Assembly (NCBI RefSeq): GCF_000179235.2
Contig: NZ_CP039373.1
Location: 1,147,860-1,211,859, forward strand
Direction: 5' to 3'
Source: Synechococcus sp. CB0101
GTDB taxonomy: Bacteria > Cyanobacteriota > Cyanobacteriia > PCC-6307 > Cyanobiaceae
DNA length: 64,000 bases
Each line of letters begins with the position of its first letter. The first letter of the stretch is position 1. The notes under the pieces are model-generated. The model did no database searches. It saw only the letters and a program-made list of their open reading frames with translations, and was not told where the DNA came from. This document shows positions 8,612 to 16,026 of this stretch, in pieces. The position numbers and the translations under genes were made by a program.

Positions 8612-9826
8612 GTGTTCCGAAGGCCCAAGCTGAAGCCCCTGGTTGCCACCGTGCTGTGTGCCTGGCTGGCGCCATGGAACCCGCCAGCGTTCGGACAAGA
8701 AGAACTGCGCGGTGTCTGGCTGACAGCCAATGACATGCCTGTGCTCCGCGATCGAGAGCGCATGCAGGCCACGGTGAATCAGTTGGCCGATTTGCACTTC
8801 AACCGGCTCTACGTGGTGGTGTGGAACGGCGGCATGGCCTACTACCCCAGCCAACTGAGTGAGAGCCGCGGCTTTCAGAGCTTCACCTACCGCGGCCTCC
8901 AGGGCCAGGATGTGATCGGTGAACTCATCAGTGCAGGTCGTAACCGTGGGCTCACGGTTCTGCCCTGGTTTGAATTCGGCTTCATGGCGCCTCCTGATTC
9001 AGAGGTGGCCAAACAACACCGAAGCTGGCTCACCCAGAGACGCGATGGCAGCCTCACTTCGATCAGCGCCGCTGGCGAGGTGGTGTGGCTGAACCCCTTC
9101 CGGCCTGAAGTGCAGCAACTGATCACCGATCTCGTACTCGAGGTGGTGAACCAATACGGGGCTGAGGGCATCCAATTCGATGACCACATGAGCCTGCCGC
9201 GTGACTTCGGATATGACGCCTACACCGTGGAGCTGTACCGAAAGGAAACAGGAAAGGCACCACCAGCCAATGCGGATGATCCCGCTTGGGTGCAGTGGCG
9301 GGCTCAACGCCTCACCAGCTTCATGCAACGCCTCAGCCAGGCAATCCGAGCAGCCAGGCCCGGCGCGATCGTCTCCATCTCACCGAACTACTACGACTTT
9401 GCCTACAAGCTCCAACTGCAGGATTGGCGCCGTTGGGTGCAAACCGGCTTCGCTGATGAACTGCTCATTCAGATCTACCGACCCGATCTAGCCAGTTATC
9501 TGCCCCAACTGAGCAAGCCAGAGGTGCTGGAAGCCCGCGATCGAATCCCTACGGCCATTGCGGTGCTGAGTGGCCAACGCAACCGCCCCACCCCACTGCC
9601 TCTGATCCAAGAGAAGGTGGATGCCAACCGTCAGCAAGGACTCGGCACCGGCTTCTTCTACCTGGAGAGCCTCTGGAGCCTTGGCCCCGAACAACCAAGC
9701 GAACGCATCCGAGGGCTTCAGCAACTGCTTCCGCCACAAAACACACCGATGCCCGCCCTACAACCAGCGGCCCGCCCAGCCTTGCCACCGCTGCCACCGC
9801 CACCGCTCGAACCCATCACCCCATGA
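8612..9826 (+). CDS. Exported GHL10-type glycoside hydrolase-like protein
   Basis: A 404-residue protein with a signal peptide (cleavage near AFGQ, about residue 27). The mature part starts with LRGVWLTANDMPVL and matches the glycosyl-hydrolase-like 10 family (formerly DUF187), a TIM-barrel group found widely in cyanobacteria. WNGGMAYYPSQ and EGIQFDDHMS are typical barrel-strand segments with acidic residues. The C-terminus is a proline-rich tail. It probably acts on a cell-envelope or extracellular polysaccharide; the substrate is unknown. Start GTG at 8612. Confidence 0.83.
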   Translation: MFRRPKLKPLVATVLCAWLAPWNPPAFGQEELRGVWLTANDMPVLRDRERMQATVNQLADLHFNRLYVVVWNGGMAYYPSQLSESRGFQSFTYRGLQGQDVIGELISAGRNRGLTVLPWFEFGFMAPPDSEVAKQHRSWLTQRRDGSLTSISAAGEVVWLNPFRPEVQQLITDLVLEVVNQYGAEGIQFDDHMSLPRDFGYDAYTVELYRKETGKAPPANADDPAWVQWRAQRLTSFMQRLSQAIRAARPGAIVSISPNYYDFAYKLQLQDWRRWVQTGFADELLIQIYRPDLASYLPQLSKPEVLEARDRIPTAIAVLSGQRNRPTPLPLIQEKVDANRQQGLGTGFFYLESLWSLGPEQPSERIRGLQQLLPPQNTPMPALQPAARPALPPLPPPPLEPITP

Positions 9827-9857
9827 CACACACCACTTGCCAGAGAGCAGGCCGAGC

Positions 9858-9871
9858 GGTACAAATGTATT
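9858..9871 (+). promoter_or_regulatory. LexA (SOS) box upstream of lexA
   Basis: GGTACAAATGTATT fits the cyanobacterial LexA box RGTACNNNDGTWCB at every fixed position except one (T in place of C). It ends 20 bp before the lexA start, the position expected for autorepression. Confidence 0.6.
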
Positions 9872-9891
9872 GACGCCAATCGCATTGCCTG

Positions 9892-10509
9892 GTGCCCGCC
9901 GGATCCCCTGAACCGCTGACTCCCGCTCAACAGGAGCTCTACGACTGGCTCGCGAGCTTCATCGGTGAGCACCGCCATAGCCCTTCGATTCGGCAGATGA
10001 TGCAGGCGATGGGCCTGCGCTCACCGGCACCGGTGCAGAGCCGCCTTCGCCACCTGCAGCAGAAAGGCTGGATCACCTGGCAGGAGGGGCAAGCGCGCAC
10101 CCTTCAGCTTCTGGGAGAACTCACTCCCGGCATCCCCGTGCTCGGCGCGGTGGCGGCCGGCGGCCTGGTGGAAACCTTCGACGACGTGAGCGAACGGATC
10201 GACCTCGCTCCCGTGCTCGAAACGCGAGGCCTATTCGCCCTCACCGTGAACGGCGATTCCATGGTGGACGCCCACATCGCCGACGGCGACGTGGTGCTGA
10301 TGGAGCCCGTTCCAGAACCAAGCCGCCTGCGCAACGGCACGATCGTGAGCGCCCTGGTGCCCGGCAGCGGAACCACGCTCAAGCACTTTCACCGCGAGGG
10401 AAGCCAGGTGCGCCTGGAAGCCGCCAACCCCGCCTACGAGCCGATTGTGCTCGACGCTGAGCAGGTGGCCGTGCAGGGAAAACTCGTAGCCGTCTGGCGC
10501 CAGGTGTAG
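9892..10509 (+). CDS. lexA: LexA repressor
   Basis: A 205-residue SOS repressor. The N-terminal winged helix (about 10-70, recognition part SIRQMMQAMGL) is joined to an S24 peptidase domain with the self-cleavage bond A89-G90 (AVAAGGL), nucleophile S123 (GDSM) and K164 (TTLKHF). All residues needed for RecA-stimulated autocleavage are present, unlike some cyanobacterial LexA proteins that have lost them. The start is GTG, with a LexA box directly upstream. The gene ends about 110 bp before the tRNA used by the integrated element. Confidence 0.93.
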   Translation: MPAGSPEPLTPAQQELYDWLASFIGEHRHSPSIRQMMQAMGLRSPAPVQSRLRHLQQKGWITWQEGQARTLQLLGELTPGIPVLGAVAAGGLVETFDDVSERIDLAPVLETRGLFALTVNGDSMVDAHIADGDVVLMEPVPEPSRLRNGTIVSALVPGSGTTLKHFHREGSQVRLEAANPAYEPIVLDAEQVAVQGKLVAVWRQV

Positions 10510-10617
10510 GCGACCAACCCGCCCGCACCCCCTGCGGTGTAAGCTCTCTGCATCGAAACGGCGCGGCTGAAAAGCCACCCGGGGTCTCCAGCTCCCGGCC
10601 TGCCCATCGATCCAAAA

Positions 10618-10690
10618 GGGGCCATAGCTCAGCTGGTAGAGCACCTGCATGGCATGCAGGGGGTCAGCGGTTCGAATCCGCTTGGCTCCA
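10618..10690 (+). tRNA. tRNA-Ala (anticodon GGC)
   Basis: A 73-base cloverleaf: acceptor GGGGCCA/TGGCTCC (one G-U), D arm GCTCAGCTGGTAGAGC, anticodon stem CCTGC/GCAGG around loop ATGGCAT (anticodon GGC), T stem AGCGG/CCGCT around TTCGAAT, discriminator A. CCA is not encoded. This gene is the integration site of the element to its right. Its 3' half from the anticodon stem onward appears to come from the element, because a different but equally foldable 3' half (T stem AGGAG/CTCCT) lies at 19128-19173. Confidence 0.96.
10645..10667 (+). repeat. attL core, left copy of 23-bp direct repeat
   Basis: The 23 bases starting CTGCATGGC and ending GGTCAG are identical to 19128-19150. They lie in the anticodon arm of the intact tRNA. 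The stem halves CCTGC and GCAGG around the 7-base loop ATGGCAT have the form of tyrosine-recombinase core sites flanking a 7-bp overlap. Confidence 0.85.
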
Positions 10691-10698
10691 TTGAGATT

Positions 10699-10722
10699 AC
10701 CCAGTCACTGACTGGGTTTTTT
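10699..10722 (+). terminator. Terminator after tRNA-Ala, element-derived
   Basis: ACCCAGTC-ACT-GACTGGGT is a perfect 8-bp hairpin followed by five T. It lies just inside the element and replaces the host's own terminator, which is now at 19181-19205. Confidence 0.75.
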
Positions 10723-10783
10723 GGTATCTGGCGCACCCTACGCAGAGGGTCAGATGCACCCTGGGGCACCCAGATATGCCTGT

Positions 10784-10802
10784 TTGGTGCCCGATTTGGT
10801 GC
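10784..10802 (+). repeat. Left arm-type repeat, TTGGTGCCCGATTTGGTGC
   Basis: An exact 19-bp direct repeat of 19046-19064, about 120 bp inside the left end. It contains two TTGGTGC units 11 bp apart; a further partial copy (TTGGTGCCCG) lies at 10863-10872 just before the integrase start. Repeats inside both ends of a tyrosine-recombinase element are usually arm-binding sites for the integrase N-terminal domain. Confidence 0.65.
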
Positions 10803-10879
10803 CATGCTTTCACCAGCGCAAACCCGCTCCACGACTGGGGTGGGTGGTGCTTCCTTGCCCGCTTGGTGCCCGTTTAGTC

Positions 10880-12172
10880 ATGGCAGCCCGTCAGCAGTGG
10901 TTTGAAACCCTCCGCGTGAGCATCGCCCAAGAGCACGGCAAGGGCTGGATCGTGCGGGAGAAAGGGGCCACCAGCCGCAAACCGATCGGGCGCTGCCAAC
11001 TGATACGCATTTGGGAGGACCGGACCCGCAGCAGCGTGATGCTGCCCATGGAGTGGAAGGCCACCAACGCCACCGCGATCCTCACCACCGTGGGCCAGGT
11101 CCGCAACCTGATGGAGGAGCGCCACCTCAGCCTGCAGGACGCGCTCAGGCTCAACACCGAACTGCTTAGTGGCAACCAAGAGCAAGCAGGCGAGGAATTT
11201 GCCGGCTGGCCTGAGGTAGCAGCCCGGTTCCTCAAGGCGCAGGAGGGTCGGCGCAGCAGCACCCTGCGTGACATCACCACCAGGGTGGAGCGCACGCTGG
11301 AGGCGCTACGCAGCAGGCCATGCCCACGCGATGGCGGCACCTTGATGCGGCGCTATGCAGAGAAGTTCTTCGAGGGCTGCCCAGCAGGTGGCACGGGCCG
11401 CAAACGCAACCTGCTGGACGTGGCCCGGTTCCTCGCCTATGCGGTGGATGAGTGCGGTGCACCCACGCGGTTCTACCCACCAAGCAAAACCAAGATCAAT
11501 GAGCTGATCGGCTCAGCGGAAACCACCGCAGCCGAAAAGCTCACCCCACCGATCAAGCCAGAGGATCTGGCAGCCCTGCTGGATCAGCTAGATGCCGATA
11601 GTGAGCACGAGCTGCGGCTGGCGGTAGGGCTGGTGGGTCTCTATGGCCTGCGGCCTGCTGAGCTGGCGGTGCTCACCGTGAAGGAGGGCAAAGCGTATGT
11701 GGGCCACGTCAAGCGCAACAGCACCTCCATGGGCGCCAAGGCCAAGCCACCCCGGCTGGTGAAGGCAATCGACATCGCAGGCCGTGATGGCGAAGGAGAA
11801 CGCCTCATTCAGCTCTATGCCAGCGGACGGGTGAAGCTGCCCAAATCGCTGCGCAATCAGATCGCCAAGGTGGAGGAGAAAGGCCGCTTCCAAGATGTAG
11901 GCGCCGACTTCGCCCAAAAGCTGGAGCGCTATGCCCCATGGCGGGCGCTGGTGGCCCGCTGCCCAGGGCTCACCCCCTACTCATTGCGGCATGGGTATGC
12001 GTGGAGGGCCCATTGCTGCAGCACCAATGCCATGCACCCACGCATTACAGCGGCCCTGATGGGGCACAACGTTGCCACCCACCTCAAGCACTACGGCAGC
12101 TGGACTGATGAGGCTTCGCTGGAAGCTGCAGTGGAGCGATACAACGCTGGGGTGCACCCAGTTGGGGCATGA
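10880..12172 (+). CDS. Tyrosine recombinase (integrase)
   Basis: A 430-residue integrase directly beside attL in tRNA-Ala. The catalytic domain shows Arg I at R258 (GLRPAEL), the second box YSLRHGY (Y367, R370, H371), H396 in MGHN and nucleophile Y405 (LKHYGSW). The first His of the usual HxxR box is Tyr here. The N-terminal half is probably the arm-binding and core-binding region. ATG at 10880 was chosen; the frame stays open to 10721, but that stretch holds the terminator-proximal and arm-repeat DNA. It should catalyse integration at the tRNA and, with a directionality factor, excision. Confidence 0.9.
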   Translation: MAARQQWFETLRVSIAQEHGKGWIVREKGATSRKPIGRCQLIRIWEDRTRSSVMLPMEWKATNATAILTTVGQVRNLMEERHLSLQDALRLNTELLSGNQEQAGEEFAGWPEVAARFLKAQEGRRSSTLRDITTRVERTLEALRSRPCPRDGGTLMRRYAEKFFEGCPAGGTGRKRNLLDVARFLAYAVDECGAPTRFYPPSKTKINELIGSAETTAAEKLTPPIKPEDLAALLDQLDADSEHELRLAVGLVGLYGLRPAELAVLTVKEGKAYVGHVKRNSTSMGAKAKPPRLVKAIDIAGRDGEGERLIQLYASGRVKLPKSLRNQIAKVEEKGRFQDVGADFAQKLERYAPWRALVARCPGLTPYSLRHGYAWRAHCCSTNAMHPRITAALMGHNVATHLKHYGSWTDEASLEAAVERYNAGVHPVGA

Positions 12173-12332
12173 GTTCTCATTCGCGACCGTGCACCGCTAC
12201 TGTCAAAACATAAGAACTGCGGATCTGAACTGTCCGTGGGAACCACACCAAAGCCGCAATGAACGCGAGGGAGCTGGCTGCCCCCTCAGGCTCTGGTGAT
12301 CTGCGAAGCCGGTTCCCTCGCATACGTTCCCC

Positions 12333-12548
12333 ATGGGCAACCAGGCCCCTACGGCAGGCGCATCTGAGCCGGCCCTGTTCAAGCGCCTACAGCGCAAGCT
12401 CAATCCTCAAGGCCAGCAGCTGCACCGCTGCCGCCAAGACTCTCGCGACATAGCGACGCTGGGTCGCTACTACGTCACCGAGCCCGCGATCAACGCGGTG
12501 GTGGCCACCCACATTCACCTGGCCGACTGGCTGGCGGAGGTGGCGTGA
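12333..12548 (+). CDS. Small island protein, unknown function
   Basis: A 71-residue basic protein with no family I recognise. The C-terminal half (YYVTEPAINAVVATHIHLADWLAEVA) looks like one or two helices and has coding-like composition. Its stop overlaps the next gene's ATG (TGATG), which supports expression as a pair. The 160 bp before it, after the integrase stop, hold no gene I can support. Another frame overlaps here (12259-12453) but has poorer composition. Confidence 0.5.
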   Translation: MGNQAPTAGASEPALFKRLQRKLNPQGQQLHRCRQDSRDIATLGRYYVTEPAINAVVATHIHLADWLAEVA

Positions 12549-12796
12549 TGAGCACTCCTCAGCAGTGGCTACGCACCCCTATGGCTGCCATGGCCTTGGG
12601 CTGCAGCCAGAACCATCTCAAGCGCTGCCGAGATAGCCACGGCGGGTTCCTGGTGCATGGTGAGCACTACATCAACGGCACTAGTCACAGCGCCCCGATC
12701 GTCTGGAACGTGGATGCGGTGCGGACCGCTTTCACGTATCACGGCATGCTCCGCCAACGCGGTGAAGCAGCTCTCAAGCAAGCGGTGGGAGCATAA
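12548..12796 (+). CDS. Small DNA-binding-like protein, candidate excisionase
   Basis: An 82-residue protein. The start MSTPQQWLRTPMAAMALGCS followed by NHLKRCRDSHGGFLVHGEHY resembles the small winged-helix fold of phage Xis/AlpA and MerR-like proteins, where a short helix-turn-helix is followed by a hairpin wing. It sits between the integrase and the replication genes, the usual place for an excisionase. ATG at 12548 was chosen over a GTG one codon upstream because it overlaps the previous stop. Family assignment is by pattern only. Confidence 0.55.
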   Translation: MSTPQQWLRTPMAAMALGCSQNHLKRCRDSHGGFLVHGEHYINGTSHSAPIVWNVDAVRTAFTYHGMLRQRGEAALKQAVGA

Positions 12797-12798
12797 AA

Positions 12799-13821
12799 AT
12801 GGCCCCCACAAATCGCGGGAGCCTTGGGCATGGCGATGTTCTAAGGCTATCTGACCCCCTACTGCATCTGCAGAAGGTCAGAACCAGCAAAACCATTGCC
12901 CCAGCTGAGCAGCAGCTCCAGCCCACTGGCAAGCATGCACCAGATTCGACACCATGGCGCCACCAGCTGCCACGGCTTGCCCATCTGGAGCAGGATCTGG
13001 CCCTGTTGCCGGTTGGCTGGGGCCCCGATCGCAAGGGGCCGATGCTGGAGGGCTGGCAGCATCACCTCGGCTACACCGTGGCACAGCTGCAGGCTTACCG
13101 CAGCATGCGCTCAGTGGGTGCCCGCACCGGGCTGCTCACCGGCCCGCTGCTGTGCTTTGACTTTGACGGCGCCACCTCCCTGGAGCTGGGTCTGGATCAC
13201 TTAATTGATCCGGGCTGGGCCTGCACCTGGCAAGTCCACCGCGACACCGACGCCAACCGGCTGAAGGTGTTGTTCCGGCCCACGATGGAGCAGCTCCAGC
13301 AGCTGCCCGATGGCGCTGAGTTTCAGGGCAAGACCATCACGGCACCCAAAACCGACACCAGCAAGGGCGAGGCCCTGGAGGTGTTCTTTGATGGCGGGCG
13401 CCAGGTGATCGTGCTGGGTGAGCACCCCAGCAGCGGCGGCCACTACTTCTGGCCCGATGGCATGGGCCCTGAGGCGCTGGCAGCCCCACCGGCTCATTGG
13501 TGGGAGCATGCGCTGAGGATCGCTGCAGACTGCCAGCAGCGGCTCACTACCGGCAGCAAACCCAGCTCACGGCGCCATGGCACCAAGCGGCTGGACCTCT
13601 GCCCGATCTGCGGGCGGCACGGGTCGCTCTGGTGTGAGCAGACCCAGGAGGGGCTGATCCTGTGCATGCCCGGCTCCACCTTCAGCGCTGAGCAGCGCCA
13701 TGGGCCGCTGAGCATCGGGCAGGTGGTGGATGGCTGGGCGCTGGTGAAGCGCACCCCTATCGGTGAAGGCGATGTGCTCACCTTCAAGCTGCACCGGCCC
13801 AGGGGGTGCAGCAATGGCTGA
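12799..13821 (+). CDS. Prim-pol type primase-polymerase (AEP fold)
   Basis: A 340-residue protein of the bifunctional primase/polymerase group. It shows the metal-binding pair D121-F-D123 in LLCFDFDGA, a middle box WQVHRDTDANRLKVLFR, and the third box EVFFDGGRQVIVLGEHPSSG (E194 onward) that ends GGHYFW as in the family. Four cysteines (C268, C271, C279, C289) form a likely zinc finger after the catalytic domain. It should make primers and begin replication of the excised element. It overlaps the next gene by 8 bases, so primase and ATPase are probably made together, like the Pri-Rep proteins of satellites. Confidence 0.82.
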   Translation: MAPTNRGSLGHGDVLRLSDPLLHLQKVRTSKTIAPAEQQLQPTGKHAPDSTPWRHQLPRLAHLEQDLALLPVGWGPDRKGPMLEGWQHHLGYTVAQLQAYRSMRSVGARTGLLTGPLLCFDFDGATSLELGLDHLIDPGWACTWQVHRDTDANRLKVLFRPTMEQLQQLPDGAEFQGKTITAPKTDTSKGEALEVFFDGGRQVIVLGEHPSSGGHYFWPDGMGPEALAAPPAHWWEHALRIAADCQQRLTTGSKPSSRRHGTKRLDLCPICGRHGSLWCEQTQEGLILCMPGSTFSAEQRHGPLSIGQVVDGWALVKRTPIGEGDVLTFKLHRPRGCSNG

Positions 13822-15424
13822 GGCTCCCTTCAAAGTGCTGGGCTGGTGCACTGATCGCAAGGTCATCTACTACCAGCACCGTCAGACCGGGCAGATCGCT
13901 TACATCACACCGTCAGCGCAGGCCACACCTCTCCTAAAGCTGGCGCCTGCTGGCTTTTGGGAGTCGCAGTATCCGGGCCGACTTGGCACCGACTGGGTAA
14001 CTGCTGCTTCCAAGGTGATCGAAAGCGCCAACAAACGGGGGGTGTTTGCCCTGGATCGCGTCCGGGGCCGTGGAGTGTGGATGGATGGCACCCAGGTGGT
14101 TTGGCATCTGGGTGATCGGCTGGAGGTGGATGGCAAGCAGGTTGGCCTGATCGACCATCAGAGCAGTTACCACTACCAACGCCTACCCAGGCTCGACATT
14201 GACCCCGCAACGGCTCCTCTCAGTGATGCCGAGGGCGCTCTGATCCTCCAGGCCGTCAAGGCCATGGGCTGGAGCACCCCAGTCGATCACCTTCACCTAT
14301 TGGGCTGGGTGATGCTGGCAAACGTTGGCGGCGCCCTCGACAAGCGGCCCGTGCTGCAGATCACCTGCGGATTCGGGCAAGGCAAGACCTACACCCTCAC
14401 CGTTGTGATCCAGCCGCTGCTGGCTGGGCTGGCGATCTGCGAAAGCAACAGCTCAGAGGCGGCGATCCGCCAGACCCTCAACACCGACACCCTGCCGGCG
14501 CTGATCGACGAATCAGAGGGCGAGGATCAGCACAAACGCGAGGGGCACCTCAAGCTGGCCCGGCTGAGCTTTGACGGCAGGGCCACCAGCAGGGGCACCA
14601 CCTACGGCAAAGCCCTCACCTATGCGGTGCGCAGCAGCATGGCGCTGGTGGGCATCAATGCGGTGATCGCCGACCCTGCAGGCCGCAGCCGCACGGTGGT
14701 GGTGGGCCGCCAGCAGCTGCCGCAGGAGCAGTGGGGGCCAGTGGATCGCAAACTCCGCGAGCTGGTGACGGTCAAGACCGGCGCCATGCTTGTGCGGCGG
14801 TGCGTCACTCACCTACCCACACTGCAGGCCAACGTGGCCACCTTCCGCAGGGTGGTGGAGGCCCAGCTGCCAGCTGGAGCAGCAGCCCGAGCTGGCGACA
14901 CCTACGGCGCCCTGCTGGCAGGTGCCCACCTCCTGCTAAGCACGGCCCAGGTGGATGAGGCTCAGGCCCTGGACTGGATGGATCGCGTCGGCTGGGATGC
15001 CGCAGCGGCCCTGGGTGTGGATGCAGCCCCTGAGCAATCAGCGGCGGCAGAAGGTGCGCAATGCCTCGCCAAGCTGCTCAGCCATGAGGAGCAATGGCGC
15101 ACTGCAGACCCCGAATACGGCACCGGCAGGATCACTATCCGCGAGCTACTGCAGCTGGCCCGGAGCCCCAGTGGCGCCGACGAGGCTGAGCAGGCCCGCA
15201 CTGCTTTGGGCCGCCGTGGCATCAAAGCCACGGATCACGCTCTGGTGATCGCCAACAACGCTCAGCTACTGGCAGCCATCTACAACAACACCAAATGGCG
15301 CAGCGGTGGCCACGTTGAGCGCCTGCGGGATCTGCCCGGTGCTGATGCTGCTGGGCCGCATCACTTCAAAGCGATGGGCACCCACAAGGCCACCACCGTG
15401 CCATGGGCCGCTGCTGGGTTCTAA
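13814..15424 (+). CDS. DUF927/SF3-like replicative ATPase (Rep helicase candidate)
   Basis: A 536-residue protein. A central ATPase region has the P-loop CGFGQGKT (GKT at 190-192), in which the first Gly of the classical GxxxxGKT is Cys, and a Walker B LPALIDE (D232, E233). The order and spacing resemble DUF927 and D5-type helicases that follow prim-pol domains in phage and satellite replicons. The C-terminal 150 residues are not recognised. An iteron-rich patch starts right at its stop codon, fitting an origin-binding helicase. ATG at 13814 was taken because it overlaps the primase stop. Confidence 0.72.
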   Translation: MAEAPFKVLGWCTDRKVIYYQHRQTGQIAYITPSAQATPLLKLAPAGFWESQYPGRLGTDWVTAASKVIESANKRGVFALDRVRGRGVWMDGTQVVWHLGDRLEVDGKQVGLIDHQSSYHYQRLPRLDIDPATAPLSDAEGALILQAVKAMGWSTPVDHLHLLGWVMLANVGGALDKRPVLQITCGFGQGKTYTLTVVIQPLLAGLAICESNSSEAAIRQTLNTDTLPALIDESEGEDQHKREGHLKLARLSFDGRATSRGTTYGKALTYAVRSSMALVGINAVIADPAGRSRTVVVGRQQLPQEQWGPVDRKLRELVTVKTGAMLVRRCVTHLPTLQANVATFRRVVEAQLPAGAAARAGDTYGALLAGAHLLLSTAQVDEAQALDWMDRVGWDAAAALGVDAAPEQSAAAEGAQCLAKLLSHEEQWRTADPEYGTGRITIRELLQLARSPSGADEAEQARTALGRRGIKATDHALVIANNAQLLAAIYNNTKWRSGGHVERLRDLPGADAAGPHHFKAMGTHKATTVPWAAAGF

Positions 15425-15640
15425 CGGTTGAAACAGGCAGCGTTAGGCGAAAACCTAGCGCTGCCGGGCTTTCTATCGATCTAACGGTCTAACCCCGGAT
15501 CACCAACACACCCCTATTAAGGGGCACCCTCTCTACTACTTACTACTTTTACAGTTAGAAGGGTTAGAAGGTTAGAAAGCCAGTAGCAGCAAGCGATCTC
15601 CCCTAACCCAGCTGCCGGGCCAGCCGTTAGACCGTTAGAA
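15421..15640. other. Candidate replication origin with GTTAGA iterons
   Basis: This non-coding stretch contains repeated GTTAGA units: GTTAGAA at 15554, 15563 and 15571, GTTAGAC at 15626 and GTTAGAA at 15634. In inverse orientation CTAACGG lies at 15421 and TCTAACGGTCTAAC at 15480-15493, an exact inverted copy of 15626-15639. A 12-bp hairpin with one G-U (15436-15465), a 5-bp hairpin (15511-15524) and a TACT-rich run (about 15533-15550) lie between. Iterons beside a rep gene and a low-GC run are typical of origins. From 15641 to 15741 I see nothing further. Confidence 0.55.
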
Positions 15641-15741
15641 CCTCTGCCTACTCAGCAGCAGGTCAAGCAGCCCAGGAGCATTGCCCTGCTTGGGCTGCCA
15701 TACAACTCAACAGGCCAGCAGGCACCAAAGCAGGCACCAGT

Positions 15742-16026
15742 TCAGTGCTGGGCCCACCGCATGATCAGCTCTTCCAGGTCACCCGCTGCTGGTCCAGTTG
15801 GGCGCTGCTCCCAGCGATCACCGCAGCTGATCACCCAATCAATCCAGAAGCTTGACCATCGTTCACGTTGCCGGCGGGTGACGCCTTTTGACGTTGGCAT
15901 CGGCGCAAATGCCTCGATCACTTCCAACACAACCTCAGGCGGCGCGTCATCCAACAGCGCCGCACACTGCGCTGCCTGCTGCTCCAACGCGATGAGCTGC
16001 TCCGCCAACTGATAGCTCAGCTCCAC
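15742..16026 (-). CDS. Island protein, unknown function, last gene of terS operon
   Basis: A 94-residue protein with a helical N-terminus (ELSYQLAEQLIALEQQAAQC) and a Trp-rich second half (WSSFWIDWVISCGDRWEQRP). No family is recognised. The GTG start overlaps the terS stop by about 10 bases, so it is the last cistron of the minus-strand operon. Its end faces the candidate origin. It could be a morphogenesis or packaging-interference factor, as in other satellites, but nothing in the sequence shows this. Confidence 0.6.
   Translation of the reverse strand: MELSYQLAEQLIALEQQAAQCAALLDDAPPEVVLEVIEAFAPMPTSKGVTRRQRERWSSFWIDWVISCGDRWEQRPTGPAAGDLEELIMRWAQH

Noticed and set aside
15554-15577. Short repeats as a CRISPR array
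   Set aside because: Units are 7-8 bp with 1-2 bp between them; no spacers or cas genes. They fit iterons.
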